This document shows positions 60,001 to 64,000 of a DNA stretch of 64,000 bases, piece by piece; the first letter of the stretch is position 1, and each line of letters begins with the position of its first letter. Location of the stretch: positions 124,001 through 188,000 of the forward strand of contig NZ_JAKCFA010000015.1 in the NCBI RefSeq assembly GCF_024198215.1. Direction: 5' to 3'. The notes beneath the pieces are model-generated. The model did no database searches. It saw only the letters and a program-made list of their open reading frames with translations, and had not been told where the DNA came from. Source of the stretch: Myxococcus qinghaiensis (lineage in GTDB: Bacteria > Myxococcota > Myxococcia > Myxococcales > Myxococcaceae). The translations under genes were made by a program, and so were the position numbers.

Positions 60001-63000
60001 AAGTTGCGTCCGAGGATCTGCACCCGCGAGCCGCCGGCCGTCGGGCCCACGCGCGGCACCACCTGGGCAATCTCAGGACGTGCTCCCGGCGCGCGCGCCG
60101 CATCGAACTCCACCTTGAAGGGCGACAACAGCTCCTTGCCGCCCGGGGTGAGCAGGTCCGTGGACACCGACAGCACCAGCTCCGCGCCCGAGGGCAGCGG
60201 GTTCTCCGGGCGGAAGCGGATGAGCACGGTGCTGACCGGCTCCGCCGCGCTCCCCGCCTCCAGATCCGCGCCCGTCGCGCCCGTGCCCAGCCACTCCGTG
60301 CCGTCCACCGTCAACGACACGGCCTGACGCGCGCTCTCCGGCGTCACCGTCGTGGAGAACGTGAGCAGCAGGGACGACAGGTCGAGCGGCACCACGTCTC
60401 CCGCCTTCACGCTCGCGGAGACCAGGGTCAGCTCCGCCGCCGGACCGAACTCCAACGCCCAGCCCGTGTTGCCACGATTCCGCGCGCTGACGATGCGACC
60501 TCCCGCCACGGCGACCCGCTCAGCGGAGCCACCGCTCGCTCCCGCGACGTAGTGCAGCAGCCGGGGGTTCAGCAAGTCACTCAGGTCCACCACGGCCACG
60601 CCCGCCGCGCCCACGGCCACGTAGGCGACATCCCCCACCAGCCGCACGTCCGAGGCGAAGCCCTTGAGCGTGTCGGTGCCCAGCGAGGCACCTCGGACAG
60701 GGTTCGCGGGATCCGACACGTCCACGAGCACCAGGCCCTCGGTCCCCGCCGCCACGACGGCCACGTGGTCCCGACGCAGGCGCACCCGCTGGACGTCCAG
60801 CGCCAACGAGCCTCGCTGCGCCGGCATCCGGTCCACGCGCACCGTGTGCAGCGTACCCCCGGTGAAGCGGTGGCCCGGGGTCCACGTGCCGGTGCCCACG
60901 ACGGCCAACTCGTCCTCCACGGCCAGCGCGGTGACCTCGGGGAGCAACGGCGCCCCCAGGGTGTTCAGCAGGAACGCGGCGTTCGTGATGTCGAAGCTCC
61001 GCAGGCCCCCCTTGCCAGCGGCGGCGAGCAGCCGGTCTCCCCTCAGGTCCAGACCGAAGGCCGCGCCGTTGCCGGCGGTGGTGGAGCGAACCAGCCTGGG
61101 CGTGGCCGGGTTGGAGATATCCAGCTCGAGGACGGTGCCCGCCGTGTAGCCGTTCCCATCCCGACTGGCTCCCGCGCCGATGAAGAGGCGGTCGTTCCAC
61201 TCGGACGCGTACGCGAGGGAGAGCAGGTCTCCTCCCAGGTAGTCAAACGTCCCGATGATGCGGTCATCGCGACGGTCCGTGTCCTCGTCGATGACCTCGT
61301 TGCGGCGCTCGGGCGGGATGGGCGTCCCCGCCAGTCGGCCCTTCAGGTAGAGCCCCGACATGTCGACGATGCGAAGGCCCCCGGCGCCCACCATGTAGAT
61401 GTGCTCGCCAATGGTCAGCATGTCGCGAATCTCGCCCTGGAACGCCACCGCCGAGTCCGTCGGCTGGTCAAACGTGAAGGCGCCCGCGAGCGTGGCGCTC
61501 TCCTTGTCCGACTCGTCCGAGGCTTCCCACTGCGTCACCGTGACGGCCACCGGGCCGCGCAAGCCATTGGGCGTGTACGCTTCGATGCGCTCCATGCCCA
61601 GCACGCGCACGCGCAGGGCGGGCGCGGTGCCGAAGCGCACCTGGACGGTGCCGCTCGTCTTGAAGCCGGTGCCATTCAGCAGCACCTTCGTTCCACCCGA
61701 GGCGGGACCCCGGCCGGGAGTGACGGAGACCAGCGACAGGTCCTTCGTGTAGATGAACGCACCCGCGCGAACCAGCGAGCTGCCAGACGGGGTGCGAATC
61801 TCCAGCGACGCGGCGCCGTCCACGCTCGACGCGGGCGTGCGCACGACGAGCCGGGTCGAGGTGCGCGACTCAATCTCCGCGGGAGCACCGCCCAGGCGGA
61901 CCTCCAGCCCAGACTCGAAGCCGCTGCCCGTCATCGTCACGAGCGTGCCGCCGGTGACGGGGCCTTCTCGTGGCGAAATCGAGTCGACGACGACCCGCCG
62001 CGCCACCGTGTCATCGGACGTCTCGAACTCCGTGACGAAGCGCCCGGGCATGAGCGAGCCGTCGTCGCTCGCGGCCTGGAGGCCGGAGATGACCAGCCGG
62101 TGGCGCGTTTGCGCCCTGAGCGTCAGGGTGGGGTCGATGACGAGCTGGTGGACCCCGGCTTCGCTCACCTGCAGCGAGGCCACGACGGTGAGCTCGTCAC
62201 CTCGGGCAGAGCCATCCATCCGATAGAGCCGCGCGTTGACCGACGATACCGGGCGCACCGCGAGGTTGAGGTCGGCGACGAGCGTCTCCGTGGTGGGAAC
62301 ACCCGTCGCGGACGGCGCAGGACTCACGGCCATCACCATGGGGAACGGCACCGCGATGACGGCGAACCCGTCATTGGGCGCGGGCTGTCCAGGTGGCGAG
62401 TAGACGGTGCTGATGCTGGCCGCCACCACGCCCCGGTCGATTTCGACCTCGGAAAGCGACGTCGCGGGCCACAGGTCCACGGCGTCCACGGCGAGGGGCG
62501 CGGCCAGCTCGGAGAGCGCGGAGAGCTGCACCACGCCAGCGCCCGCGTTCGCCCCCAGGTGCGTGCCGAGCGCGGAGAGCGAGAAGCGCGTGCCCACCAG
62601 GGCCGGCACCTGCGCCACCTGACGAGGCTGCGTGGGAGGCGTCAGGGAGACGGTGGACGCCCCCACTCCGGACGACGACAGGCCTCGTCCCGAGTGGATG
62701 GCCAGGTCGCCCAGGTCCTGCGTCTCGCCCACCACGGGGAAGCCCGGACGCGCCAGGTCGACCACCAGGGTGGCCACGTCGTTCCCGGATCTGGCGCGTA
62801 GCACCGCATGACGGCCGAGCATCCGCACCTTCTCGATGGAAGGCGTCCGCACCGAGCCCTTCATCAGGAAGGACCGCACGGAGCCGAGCAGCGTGGGCCG
62901 CAGCGGCTCCACCAGCGAGAACACCGCGAGGCCGCTGTCGCCGGCCGCGACGAGCGCCAGGTCATCCACCACGGCGATATCGTGGGCCTTGCCCTCATAG

Positions 63001-64000
63001 GGCAGCGCCATGACGAGCCGAGGCTGCGTCCCCTGGCGGGCGTCCACGACGAGCAGCGACGGGCCCCCCTCGCCCACCATGTCCACATGGGTCAGCTCCA
63101 GGGCCTCGGCCGCCACGTAGGCGATGCGCTCACGCACCGCGAGCGCCCTGGGCAGATAGGGCGGAGGGAAGGACACGCCGCCCATCACCTCGGAGTCCTC
63201 CGGCACGGAGATGTCGACGATGGACAGCGCGCCCTGCGTGCTGCGCTTCAGCACCTCGATGACGTCCGCGCCCTGCTGGATGTTCGCATCCGCGAGCAGA
63301 TAGGCGCGGCCCTTCTCGAGCGCGAGCGCGCCAGGGCGGCCCTGCGGCAGCCGACTCGAAGGACGACCTTCCGTCCCGTCGATGGCGGGCTGGTAGCGGC
63401 CAATCCGCTTCGTCGTCGCCAGGTTCGTGTAGAGGTAGGCGTTCTCCGCCATCGCCGTCTGCCCGTCCGGATTGCTGACGAAGATGTCCGCCGGCCCGAA
63501 GCCGCCCGCTGGCGTCGTCACCCGCATGCGGCCCGGAGACAGGACGATGGCCGAGGGGGCCAGACTGCCTCGCGCCGTCTGCGCGCCCTGCCCCCGGAAG
63601 TAGACCTCCGCGCCCTGCTGGAAGCCCGCGCCGGACAGCTCCACTTCCTGCCCGCCCGCCAGGGGACCGGAGGCCGGCGAGACGAAGCTCACCTGCAGGA
63701 TGTCCATGTAGATGAAGCCACCCAGCAGGCTGCCTTGCAGTCCGCCCGGGTTGACCACGGTGACCTTCACGGGCCCTTCCACCTGCTGCGGCGTGCGCGC
63801 GGTGAGGACCGTCTTCGACTCACTGACGGAGACCTCCGTCGCCTCCGCGTCGGAGAAGTACACCCGGGCGCCCGGCTCGAAGTGGGCGCCGCGAATCGTC
63901 ACGCGCGTGCCGCCGTCCACCGGACCCGCGCGAGGCTCCACGCGGTCCACGCGCGGCACCAGTCCCTCCGCCGTGCGGGTGCGGAAGCGCGACAGGAACC
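42018..64000 (-). CDS. Giant modular surface protein (5' end outside window)
   Basis: A single open frame of about 22 kb, over 7,300 residues, with no in-frame stop to the right edge. A GTG at 63959 is inside the first visible domain, so the true start is beyond 64000. Visible order (residues from that GTG): super-modules of two IPT/TIG domains, an LVIVD-type beta-propeller and a Big/SbsA-like Ig domain, repeated six times with a seventh lacking the propeller (1 to about 4140); Ig/cadherin-like domains with two more propellers (4140-6510); and a Cys/Asp-rich tail with six calcium-loop-like repeats and PPC-like beta domains (6510-7313). No MYXO-CTERM or LPxTG sorting tail is seen; it ends RLSIRPE. 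Export signal and anchor must be in the unseen N-terminus. Likely an adhesin or matrix protein; function not known. Confidence 0.88.
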   Translation of the reverse strand, partial: FLSRFRTRTAEGLVPRVDRVEPRAGPVDGGTRVTIRGAHFEPGARVYFSDAEATEVSVSESKTVLTARTPQQVEGPVKVTVVNPGGLQGSLLGGFIYMDILQVSFVSPASGPLAGGQEVELSGAGFQQGAEVYFRGQGAQTARGSLAPSAIVLSPGRMRVTTPAGGFGPADIFVSNPDGQTAMAENAYLYTNLATTKRIGRYQPAIDGTEGRPSSRLPQGRPGALALEKGRAYLLADANIQQGADVIEVLKRSTQGALSIVDISVPEDSEVMGGVSFPPPYLPRALAVRERIAYVAAEALELTHVDMVGEGGPSLLVVDARQGTQPRLVMALPYEGKAHDIAVVDDLALVAAGDSGLAVFSLVEPLRPTLLGSVRSFLMKGSVRTPSIEKVRMLGRHAVLRARSGNDVATLVVDLARPGFPVVGETQDLGDLAIHSGRGLSSSGVGASTVSLTPPTQPRQVAQVPALVGTRFSLSALGTHLGANAGAGVVQLSALSELAAPLAVDAVDLWPATSLSEVEIDRGVVAASISTVYSPPGQPAPNDGFAVIAVPFPMVMAVSPAPSATGVPTTETLVADLNLAVRPVSSVNARLYRMDGSARGDELTVVASLQVSEAGVHQLVIDPTLTLRAQTRHRLVISGLQAASDDGSLMPGRFVTEFETSDDTVARRVVVDSISPREGPVTGGTLVTMTGSGFESGLEVRLGGAPAEIESRTSTRLVVRTPASSVDGAASLEIRTPSGSSLVRAGAFIYTKDLSLVSVTPGRGPASGGTKVLLNGTGFKTSGTVQVRFGTAPALRVRVLGMERIEAYTPNGLRGPVAVTVTQWEASDESDKESATLAGAFTFDQPTDSAVAFQGEIRDMLTIGEHIYMVGAGGLRIVDMSGLYLKGRLAGTPIPPERRNEVIDEDTDRRDDRIIGTFDYLGGDLLSLAYASEWNDRLFIGAGASRDGNGYTAGTVLELDISNPATPRLVRSTTAGNGAAFGLDLRGDRLLAAAGKGGLRSFDITNAAFLLNTLGAPLLPEVTALAVEDELAVVGTGTWTPGHRFTGGTLHTVRVDRMPAQRGSLALDVQRVRLRRDHVAVVAAGTEGLVLVDVSDPANPVRGASLGTDTLKGFASDVRLVGDVAYVAVGAAGVAVVDLSDLLNPRLLHYVAGASGGSAERVAVAGGRIVSARNRGNTGWALEFGPAAELTLVSASVKAGDVVPLDLSSLLLTFSTTVTPESARQAVSLTVDGTEWLGTGATGADLEAGSAAEPVSTVLIRFRPENPLPSGAELVLSVSTDLLTPGGKELLSPFKVEFDAARAPGARPEIAQVVPRVGPTAGGSRVQILGRNFDQAVTVLMGGERATVLPLEVPSSTRLEVTIPGGAPGLADVVVINGVFDVSGNLVSGSGLWDRRSGGFLYKPLLNITSATPRFLNPFGGSQMRVRGIGFLPAWAYGALGGPQVFVGGTPASSVQVLSTEELAVTAPPGSFGSDGWAVVRVTAPLPGNHGSGGSSEPPEESSLGEEVGYGLARGRTPQASGPPVTTDGVAIVSAFRTKALVADLEEPLYLYSSAGASINGNRLPKELNAHYIQDGRYFDAYTAGTFDVRNAGLPVASVGQTVNPKVEKVDRLQAILFGYLPSDTPWPEFDLTPDSLDVATLPGQVLIANGAAGLAVTTSNDRSMTELGRAKFGGWGEPEFATRLLPTPMGSWVAFNQMQPNPPPNAGPCAGSEPAAGKGGILRLLDTRYPADPLLVGSLSPGGEPYGMTVHGGRLFVATGQHEGAHYCNNPEGTLPPPPEYSLGGGAGGGQRTTYHGKNEGPEGALEIYESARPGARRLARLPFDASITDVVVVGNTAIVAAAELGLRFIDISNPEAPVELDCTNAEDPQHCPLIDFDESLSNTPGQPQRLRLLGDMLFVSSKEGSVVLVDVSNPRVPKLVSGGNTEPAMDVAVAGDRLLLAGGDRLTELQVPFSFVTGVQPERGAIISPDSPVLTVRFNRPIFAPNVGPTSVQLLGEDGLPVPVQLSVESNDMKLSYTVKASVQGTLRPEEDYTLLVTTAVTDERGGRLLKPFRATFTTGKASSRVPVLMSVSPTTLPRATGGTVTLEGSGFTGTERVQIGPNTVTCTPVTCPRNVDNTEMEVTVLGAPQAGPVDVTVTHPGGPKSELVFALFYIDDPDLAHATLSPDHGPVGGGTRATLVFDQSVLQPGMKVRFGETTLADDVDIVDLRTVRFTVPEADVPGLATVTLVLPGETREWDVATFAYDLPFGTNLGLPGYPPKEVSELRLSGNTLYVGIGAQAHLVGLDIFDVTLEERPIRLGGVRTDNPVNSLDVSGHLVLLAEGAGVTVVDAADSKRPYVAGRATTGGIATGVRIEGTRAYVSVTQPGTASGQIQVFELVGPQPVFVRSIPLYPEDGLALDLGANRFYVLTSNINASGGNGLRLAIHDRQGARVGGVVVDAGVSTDPLMRARISVRSGRAYVTVGRRLYVFDVTTAHEGQPVLLQSTLLDADGSGLTWFGGSLWVATRGAGRTVVEVAPAELLAVGSSPEPDSLAPVGTDVRIDFSLPVALDSLVPADFSVKAFSTAFPAGRVVTGVSRVEATALRTSSLFFTPDPAEVFLPGERVEVSLAAGGVKSTLSEDGLSRPLATSVFFKFQVDLAGRLRPAITSVTPSSGLRTETTTVSLKGTHLDGAGLGVSVGGTPLTGVGDVVWDAEEGALIVRIPPSSVAGPAAVQVGYENGMQATRLGSFTYRDALQLSAPVPDHASQQGGVEVALTGAGFLPGMEVFFDDARSFTVNVRTSGQATAVAPPHAAGLVDVKARLTLPTHDGGTSQREAVRANSFLYGAGATARLETPPLRHVLVDRGVLYASIGGEVDVTGPNGAAIEGGGLRSQSPGGLFIADLSEQTAVRQMARVMFSDSGTSGAYQLAKVGNVLYVAAGTGGLKIVDVTRPSASSVTYSLPGTGATVAVVAGGDMVYAADGSGIRAYRTTENPQPRQTYQRLIPGGVTALALHGHYLLASAQGAGGTRLLVLDARRGDLEQVSEFPLIGAARHITTEGSRAYVSLGAKAQVTIIELQTPDQPSLAGALLLADVMNNGRVSAEQTRVAAGIAYVAAGGGKVQRFRVPHTGSPTALEHALVQGDANTLAMMDKYLMVGTLVLDKNGRAVELPVQPPDTGHGVLAGTIASVMLDHLEVRGSIPSEGETVPVGTKPAVLLSELPATNTLDAIRLETSTGQTVTGSVEARSDEGGARATFTPSPALSVGTRYVLKVGGALADLQGGELGTDTEVRFQTATQATVERPTLGEVSPAYGLTAGGETVTVHGTGFLSGCTVLIGGKPAGATSGGSCAVSQGGKVITVLAPPGVAGAASVEVRNADGLSVSRLGAYRYLPVPKLTKVEPAFAETMSRAQVRLHGEGFYSGSRVTFSGVPASTTTVDVAGVLTATVPDGIVGPVDVRVETPTGSTSVGSVLAGGFTFTLAQREELQAGGPASALVGTTLLQARGGDLVAIDLSLSGNKLELGRVPGVSGAMALAVSGSRAVLLGTDVVVRYELGACGSGPGVPCAPVELDRVPLVAGTPLTSVAVGHGASTVAVAGGGELLLLGEMREAGQPSARLMVLSQHSLWPSRIAALGVVGDALAVLLDENQVSRVELRSLTDGELKVQGFIGGLAAPAMDLSVEGSRIAVAAGTSAYVLEAVDPKAPELVGSWTSHGEPGSTPSSVALSGPWLVAAGTGRASWIDTTVMPTFVERTFFTHTANYQPRPLVGDGFVLVTTLSGRTQLFDTLPYPTLRHVSPLPGGVLPLNAPVSVSVASELPLSVVAQSSILLLEETSVVPATVTPSGSTLRAQPTCTLVSGRDYSARITLGKTQYKGGTVLGDWTYSFRGGAEASGVSVSEIAPDHGPLTGGTVVTLEGSGFAPGSQVYFGLTPAADDPTHEALATQLRVLAPATLHAGPVLVRVVSGSDEAEVPGGFVYTPPLAVSEVTPNRIDNAGRWVQLTGTGFTRGLEVRFIPNGPPAQLMNFAANRVDVRIPAGGEGPVTLYLSQPGASLVVEGRLHRGDLTPPSASPVYLPSGAVPLAQKTFSATFDEPVRRGVAPEPLTTAVLTNVTTGATLSGTLSVSGSTMTFTRPTGAANLESTKGYTLTLTNVYDVAGNVRPSPRPQTFYAVDVLDPTVALAFEGRTTPVHNSTLGVGTEYTFVVSGTDTGPGPLVLGLSVDGVALSRVTPNEAKFRYTWRSIPAGGTSTLVARAVDGSGNDTEVPATVHLTNDRLPTVSFTQPALAAVQGKEGETLALRVSAEDPEQLSAIELSLDGQPLRRVTGLTGTTSVLEEAFPLVLTGEVSQVHELVAVATDSRGQASAPALLQVTVERDVQDPTVAWLLPTPGAKTPSGASLVLRANVSDDIRVTRTTFHQLMGTTAPKQLATFAGVPGPVRWVAPSVTEDTQVKLRVYAADARGNDAESTVDLTVLAAVSNATKPVVSLRSPSVGTTLWEGDEVDVRVDVSAPAGVASVRLELDQQSVTLTHEPWSHRFRVPLLVNNKPYRVAVRAVATDLDGLQSEPIAQVFQVENDSSEPAPVIQVATLPVGPMWLGGSLLQVGAQAGEMTPVPSLTVEGVAVSGTQGKYTLPRGPEGAPVVARVEALETGSQRLASVKTGSLAVFARSDESVKPEPSLPVVTVAAKSDAWAGLREDSVGETVVELRSRSTLAVTGTRRVKGHGVGLAFVEDRLAVAVRSGGAGVVELLSLPDLSVTTVDVRRVPTALAAVRGALLLVGTDEGLEVYTAEGQLAGRLPGEPVKGLSASGSRALVLTETSLTSVDVSTPHAPKEKASVAMAAADLVVAVGEDRACVLGGTSLRCFEESGALLTQLGTTAMLDVPAQSASVFGPWLVVGTSQGTRVHDVHSEPVSGGAWPVAVGHYPALTGAAVITAGDLLSADARSVARLPLGRGPNEPVVSLGAPENGVAGSRLALVTSVSDEVDPFNAYVSELKVNGRTVEVLDGRLPDAVDLPLTGASAHLELWVHDQAGNSKKAEAVVDLDAAASGPEFVGLDAPAQVLEGTLMTVVPRFVDPARVHSVTVSLMDGEQELDSVTVTAPALSAVLSVPRVGTGTGHGVTLVATATDGDKTAISAPRSVLVFTDDAPTGTPFTLIPGVAQVTEGQPVSMTVKFQDDAPVPSRYTVSFDVGLLEETVVEQLVLASPAKVAAPRMPTLATGSGSISAWVIARLVDGDGRESVAQARVLVVPDETRPVISALDVTPAGAVVAAGSMVTAKLTATDAASPVVEQGLRVKLGDVLVATGGSPLSYTVPVTTPAGTVLLVEGWAKDLQGNVSKGGTADYRVREVVSPTMSDGSVIVAGDFAGVVDIALLDELVVAATPEGVAVGRLARDAAAVGVTPLGMVRLEGTPLSLAVQGRHVLVAMAEGGLKVVDVSRPEQPRLVGAMENSTVVSIKASSRAFVAFEDQTWIDEVLLSQPVAPMLESWANRSSPAVRTPLLAVTSDRLFYASAKRLYARPVATPTSQFFTDLQDNVRLVDVDGGMLVAGTTRGVQVVAMGVSSLVAQGEAVLGTGTRALAVSRGRAYVAGDDGVLRIVDVREPSAPRVLAQEPLSARALRVSGGVLLAATEAGLVLKDLSGGTTPPALATLPTMEAVGLSPARSGVVVAAGAGGASLVDLSTAARPLQQLSVSTPKAVRQIERVDGDTFLLNGTKMSVWTDANATGAFSPDTTRGTRLSSGVGDVERFHASAGRLWTVNAGVVATASLPDVLSVKKLDLQGPTVDIAGDERRAVIARGSAGLTWVELDRSGDILRRESLVSEPANAVALGGEWVLAGNEVGFRVFTLNSAGSLMTRSTVPTSKPVRRIRLTGRLALVTTEEGVRLWDVGTTTPELKATFAAQDARDAVLAGDQVVVAQGFTGVAVFAAPQVLASPTATLLLSASPLVAAPGTLVPFDARVSGARVDDAVLLVDGVPFAHLEPGAVAGQWWVPTTALPGSELRLQVRARAVGGGEGLSEERVIRVAAPPSQGDLGLWVNEPYWGAEFAVGQAVPVAASVYGGSPPYTVTVSLEDVSLGTLTLRLGQEGDYAGSVRLPAHLVESQMLYVDVIDSLGQRTRGEVPITVRDSASPPTNLLGMPRRLFASPGKNVLHLSAEDDGPSTLRLYVDGEVIASNVSPHGWTPNTLDHELELSGKQVGDVVTLQVVVEDTLGLRLDSGVQRFTLLEPTAIPSFEGFYVPYSYREGAQTSVYASVRDVDGDLDTVSAWVIYGATFVNSLRIEGGGAPVFIASHDGEELSGSLTVPFLGAPELEGQDRLVVMFVATDKLGHEARRYAELRIDENQVPDVEFTHGAWPMSRPLVTGQAFELLAIATDDIGMATLSVVATLSNGEVVESSTTCAVPARCEVKIGPRMFPEGVLRLEATATDIRGKSVTELHETVVLANRPPWFSLTANSSYGLVGEPVAVEALTYDELGLKSVALMADGTVLDSGANKPASPSSGFPLRNFYTPAEAGSVSFTATAVDLLDQSATSAPLTLPVYAANAGATCTSAVPIPQGVSFRPVMHWQTIDWPCSEGGTFSGDGAWLSLPFDGPVESVTVGTTGNWVLPWAIFIQDMEGPDGCTPIEENKRCRSGFESSMTTGPMSKNAKVFVPYLSDTMGIKLMAAVLGDGAKCTPGDANFRCGHGVCGEEEGEQSPEGAPVFRCQVTQCNDGENNDDGDTVTDYPSDPGCESPEDDDEMDDPTAPRCSDGEDNDGDGLVDWPHDPGCASAGGNTEFGAGEACESPIDLTREASVGLNQVAMLSLDFSGAVDDHRLTCSTEHQSDRVVGIRMPGPGYLYVGAEEGVSGVSLRDVCADDGQPITCDATEVPSSGVYSSISPGEGSTFFAVVEGTGTAQLEVSGFLYENAACDPLQPWFRCSGYQLCRPKDLGAGGVSNTEFQCRTPRCDDGNDSDADGKDDFPDDPGCSDLMDDDEQDPIMAPACGDQVDSEPVGQRDGLIDFSKQGSGDPSCLSAADDDELSCGELLPTQGLPLAPMVIQGTTRFEDITASAGCSDSRYAQARAYDFVAPIAGTYRFRVDTAPEDSRLFLSLREASCLGEVLSSCKDTDDPGGATGVVTLAANERVVAVIEGWATVDFTLTVELPFACGNGRDDDGDGRVDYPEEPGCDSRQDESEVDPPVAPMCFDGVDNDGDGLEDYPLDPDCQSASGTTERANCQGVEGVHLTDPLPVWTTANTSGPSHINHEVDACYYPSDAPEKVFFWVAPATGRYVIDTEGSSIGTVVAVYPRSCEPAAVLACDGRSRYSGTTEVPVELTAQQAITIVVDGYSDTDVGTIRLSIRPE
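42438..43925 (-). repeat. Giant protein Cys/Asp-rich calcium-loop repeats
   Basis: Six units of the pattern CxDGxDNDGDGxxDxPxDPGC, for example CSDGEDNDGDGLVDWPHDP and CFDGVDNDGDGLEDYPLDP; the fourth is degenerate. PPC-like beta domains lie between them. Same loop idea as in the lipoprotein at 26335. Confidence 0.75.
44420..51540 (-). other. Giant protein Ig/propeller section
   Basis: Ig/cadherin-like domains with starts such as PTVSFTQPALAAVQGKEG, PTVAWLLPTPGAKTPSG and PVVSLRSPSVGTTLWEG, interrupted by propellers near 49200-50020 and 46270-47980 (for example GLTWVELDRSGDIL). A continuous part of the same frame. Confidence 0.65.
51540..52370 (-). repeat. Giant protein super-module 7 (no propeller)
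   Basis: IPT pair (IAPDHGPLTGGTVVTLEG; VTPNRIDNAGRWVQLTG) joined directly to the Ig domain (SPVYLPSGAVPLAQKTF); the propeller is missing, so the unit is about 275 residues. It marks the change to Ig-only architecture. Confidence 0.68.
52370..54160 (-). repeat. Giant protein super-module 6
   Basis: IPT pair (VSPAYGLTAGGETVTVHG; VEPAFAETMSRAQVRLHG), propeller, Ig at VSPLPGGVLPLNAPVSVS. About 600 residues. Confidence 0.7.
54160..56075 (-). repeat. Giant protein super-module 5
   Basis: IPT pair (VTPSSGLRTETTTVSLKG; PVPDHASQQGGVEVALTG), propeller (VLYVAAGTGGLKIVDVTR), Ig at GSIPSEGETVPVGTKP. About 640 residues. Confidence 0.7.
56075..57805 (-). repeat. Giant protein super-module 4
   Basis: IPT pair (VSPTTLPRATGGTVTLEG; LSPDHGPVGGGTRATLVF), propeller (SELRLSGNTLYVGIGAQA), Ig at SSPEPDSLAPVGTDVRID. 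About 580 residues. Confidence 0.7.
57805..60090 (-). repeat. Giant protein super-module 3
   Basis: IPT pair (VVPRVGPTAGGSRVQILG; ATPRFLNPFGGSQMRVRG), a longer propeller containing a Cys-bearing insert (NAGPCAGSEPAAGKGG), then an Ig at VQPERGAIISPDSPVL. About 760 residues, the longest unit. Confidence 0.7.
60090..62000 (-). repeat. Giant protein super-module 2
   Basis: IPT pair (ISPREGPVTGGTLVTMTG; VTPGRGPASGGTKVLLNG), propeller with GLVLVDVSDPANPVRG-type blades, then an Ig starting LVSASVKAGDVVPLDLSS. About 640 residues. Confidence 0.7.
62000..64000 (-). repeat. Giant protein super-module 1 (partial)
   Basis: Two IPT/TIG domains (VEPRAGPVDGGTRVTIRG and VSPASGPLAGGQEVELSG), a propeller of LVIVD-like blades (for example DLALVAAGDSGLAVFSLV), then a Big/SbsA-like Ig (AVSPAPSATGVPTTE). 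Cut by the window edge. Protein-level repeat, boundaries approximate. Confidence 0.7.

Noticed and set aside
56562..62801. A 2,079-codon open frame on the plus strand inside the giant gene
   Set aside because: Composition is Arg/His/Gln-rich with no recognisable domain. It is the expected antisense shadow of GC-rich codons in the giant protein's frame.

Overview
The window is high-GC DNA of the kind found in a fruiting myxobacterium (Myxococcota, probably the Myxococcaceae/Archangiaceae group). This is inferred from GC-rich codon use, many short-lipobox lipoproteins, EF-hand-like and kelch/IPT surface proteins, and GTG starts with overlapping gene ends. No rRNA gene or species marker is present, so a finer placement is not possible.

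Left third (1-24 kb) is core metabolism. Menaquinone genes menF and menD run leftwards. Divergently, one tight operon encodes all seven steps from erythrose-4-phosphate and PEP to chorismate: aroF, menG, aroK, an aroD-aroE fusion, aroC, aroB, aroA. Nearly every junction is a 4-base stop/start overlap. The operon therefore makes chorismate, MenF/MenD start menaquinone synthesis from it, and the embedded MenG does the last methylation. Citrate synthase, a long-chain acyl-CoA ligase, a very acidic zinc-ribbon protein, an exported bifunctional-nuclease-domain protein and pyruvate kinase follow. Then comes a leftward block of lepA, two tandem lepB (signal peptidase I) genes, pyrB-pyrC-carA and a conserved unknown gene.

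Middle (24-35.7 kb) holds cell-envelope and housekeeping genes: an RHH regulator with two nucleotide-sugar enzymes (UDP-glucuronate decarboxylase and a UDP-glucose 4-epimerase-like protein), a calcium-loop lipoprotein, a cupin of the mannose-6-phosphate isomerase type, a SPOR protein, an HU/IHF protein, a lipoprotein, mnmA, a poly(A)/CCA nucleotidyltransferase, a kelch lipoprotein, and a TetR-MFS pair with two stacked palindromes upstream.

Right part (35.9-64 kb) is accessory and surface-related. It contains a secreted protein with duplicated terminal carbohydrate-binding-like modules, tRNA-Arg(CCT) with promoter and terminator, two small genes, a conserved unknown protein and an Ig-like lipoprotein. 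The last 22 kb is a single open frame on the minus strand that runs off the right edge (at least 7,300 residues). It is built from a repeated super-module (two IPT/TIG domains, an LVIVD-type propeller, one Big/SbsA-like Ig domain), then Ig-like domains with further propellers, then a Cys/Asp-rich tail. This giant surface protein is the most unusual item here. No CRISPR array, insertion sequence or rRNA operon was found, and no gene-free stretch exceeds about 300 bases.
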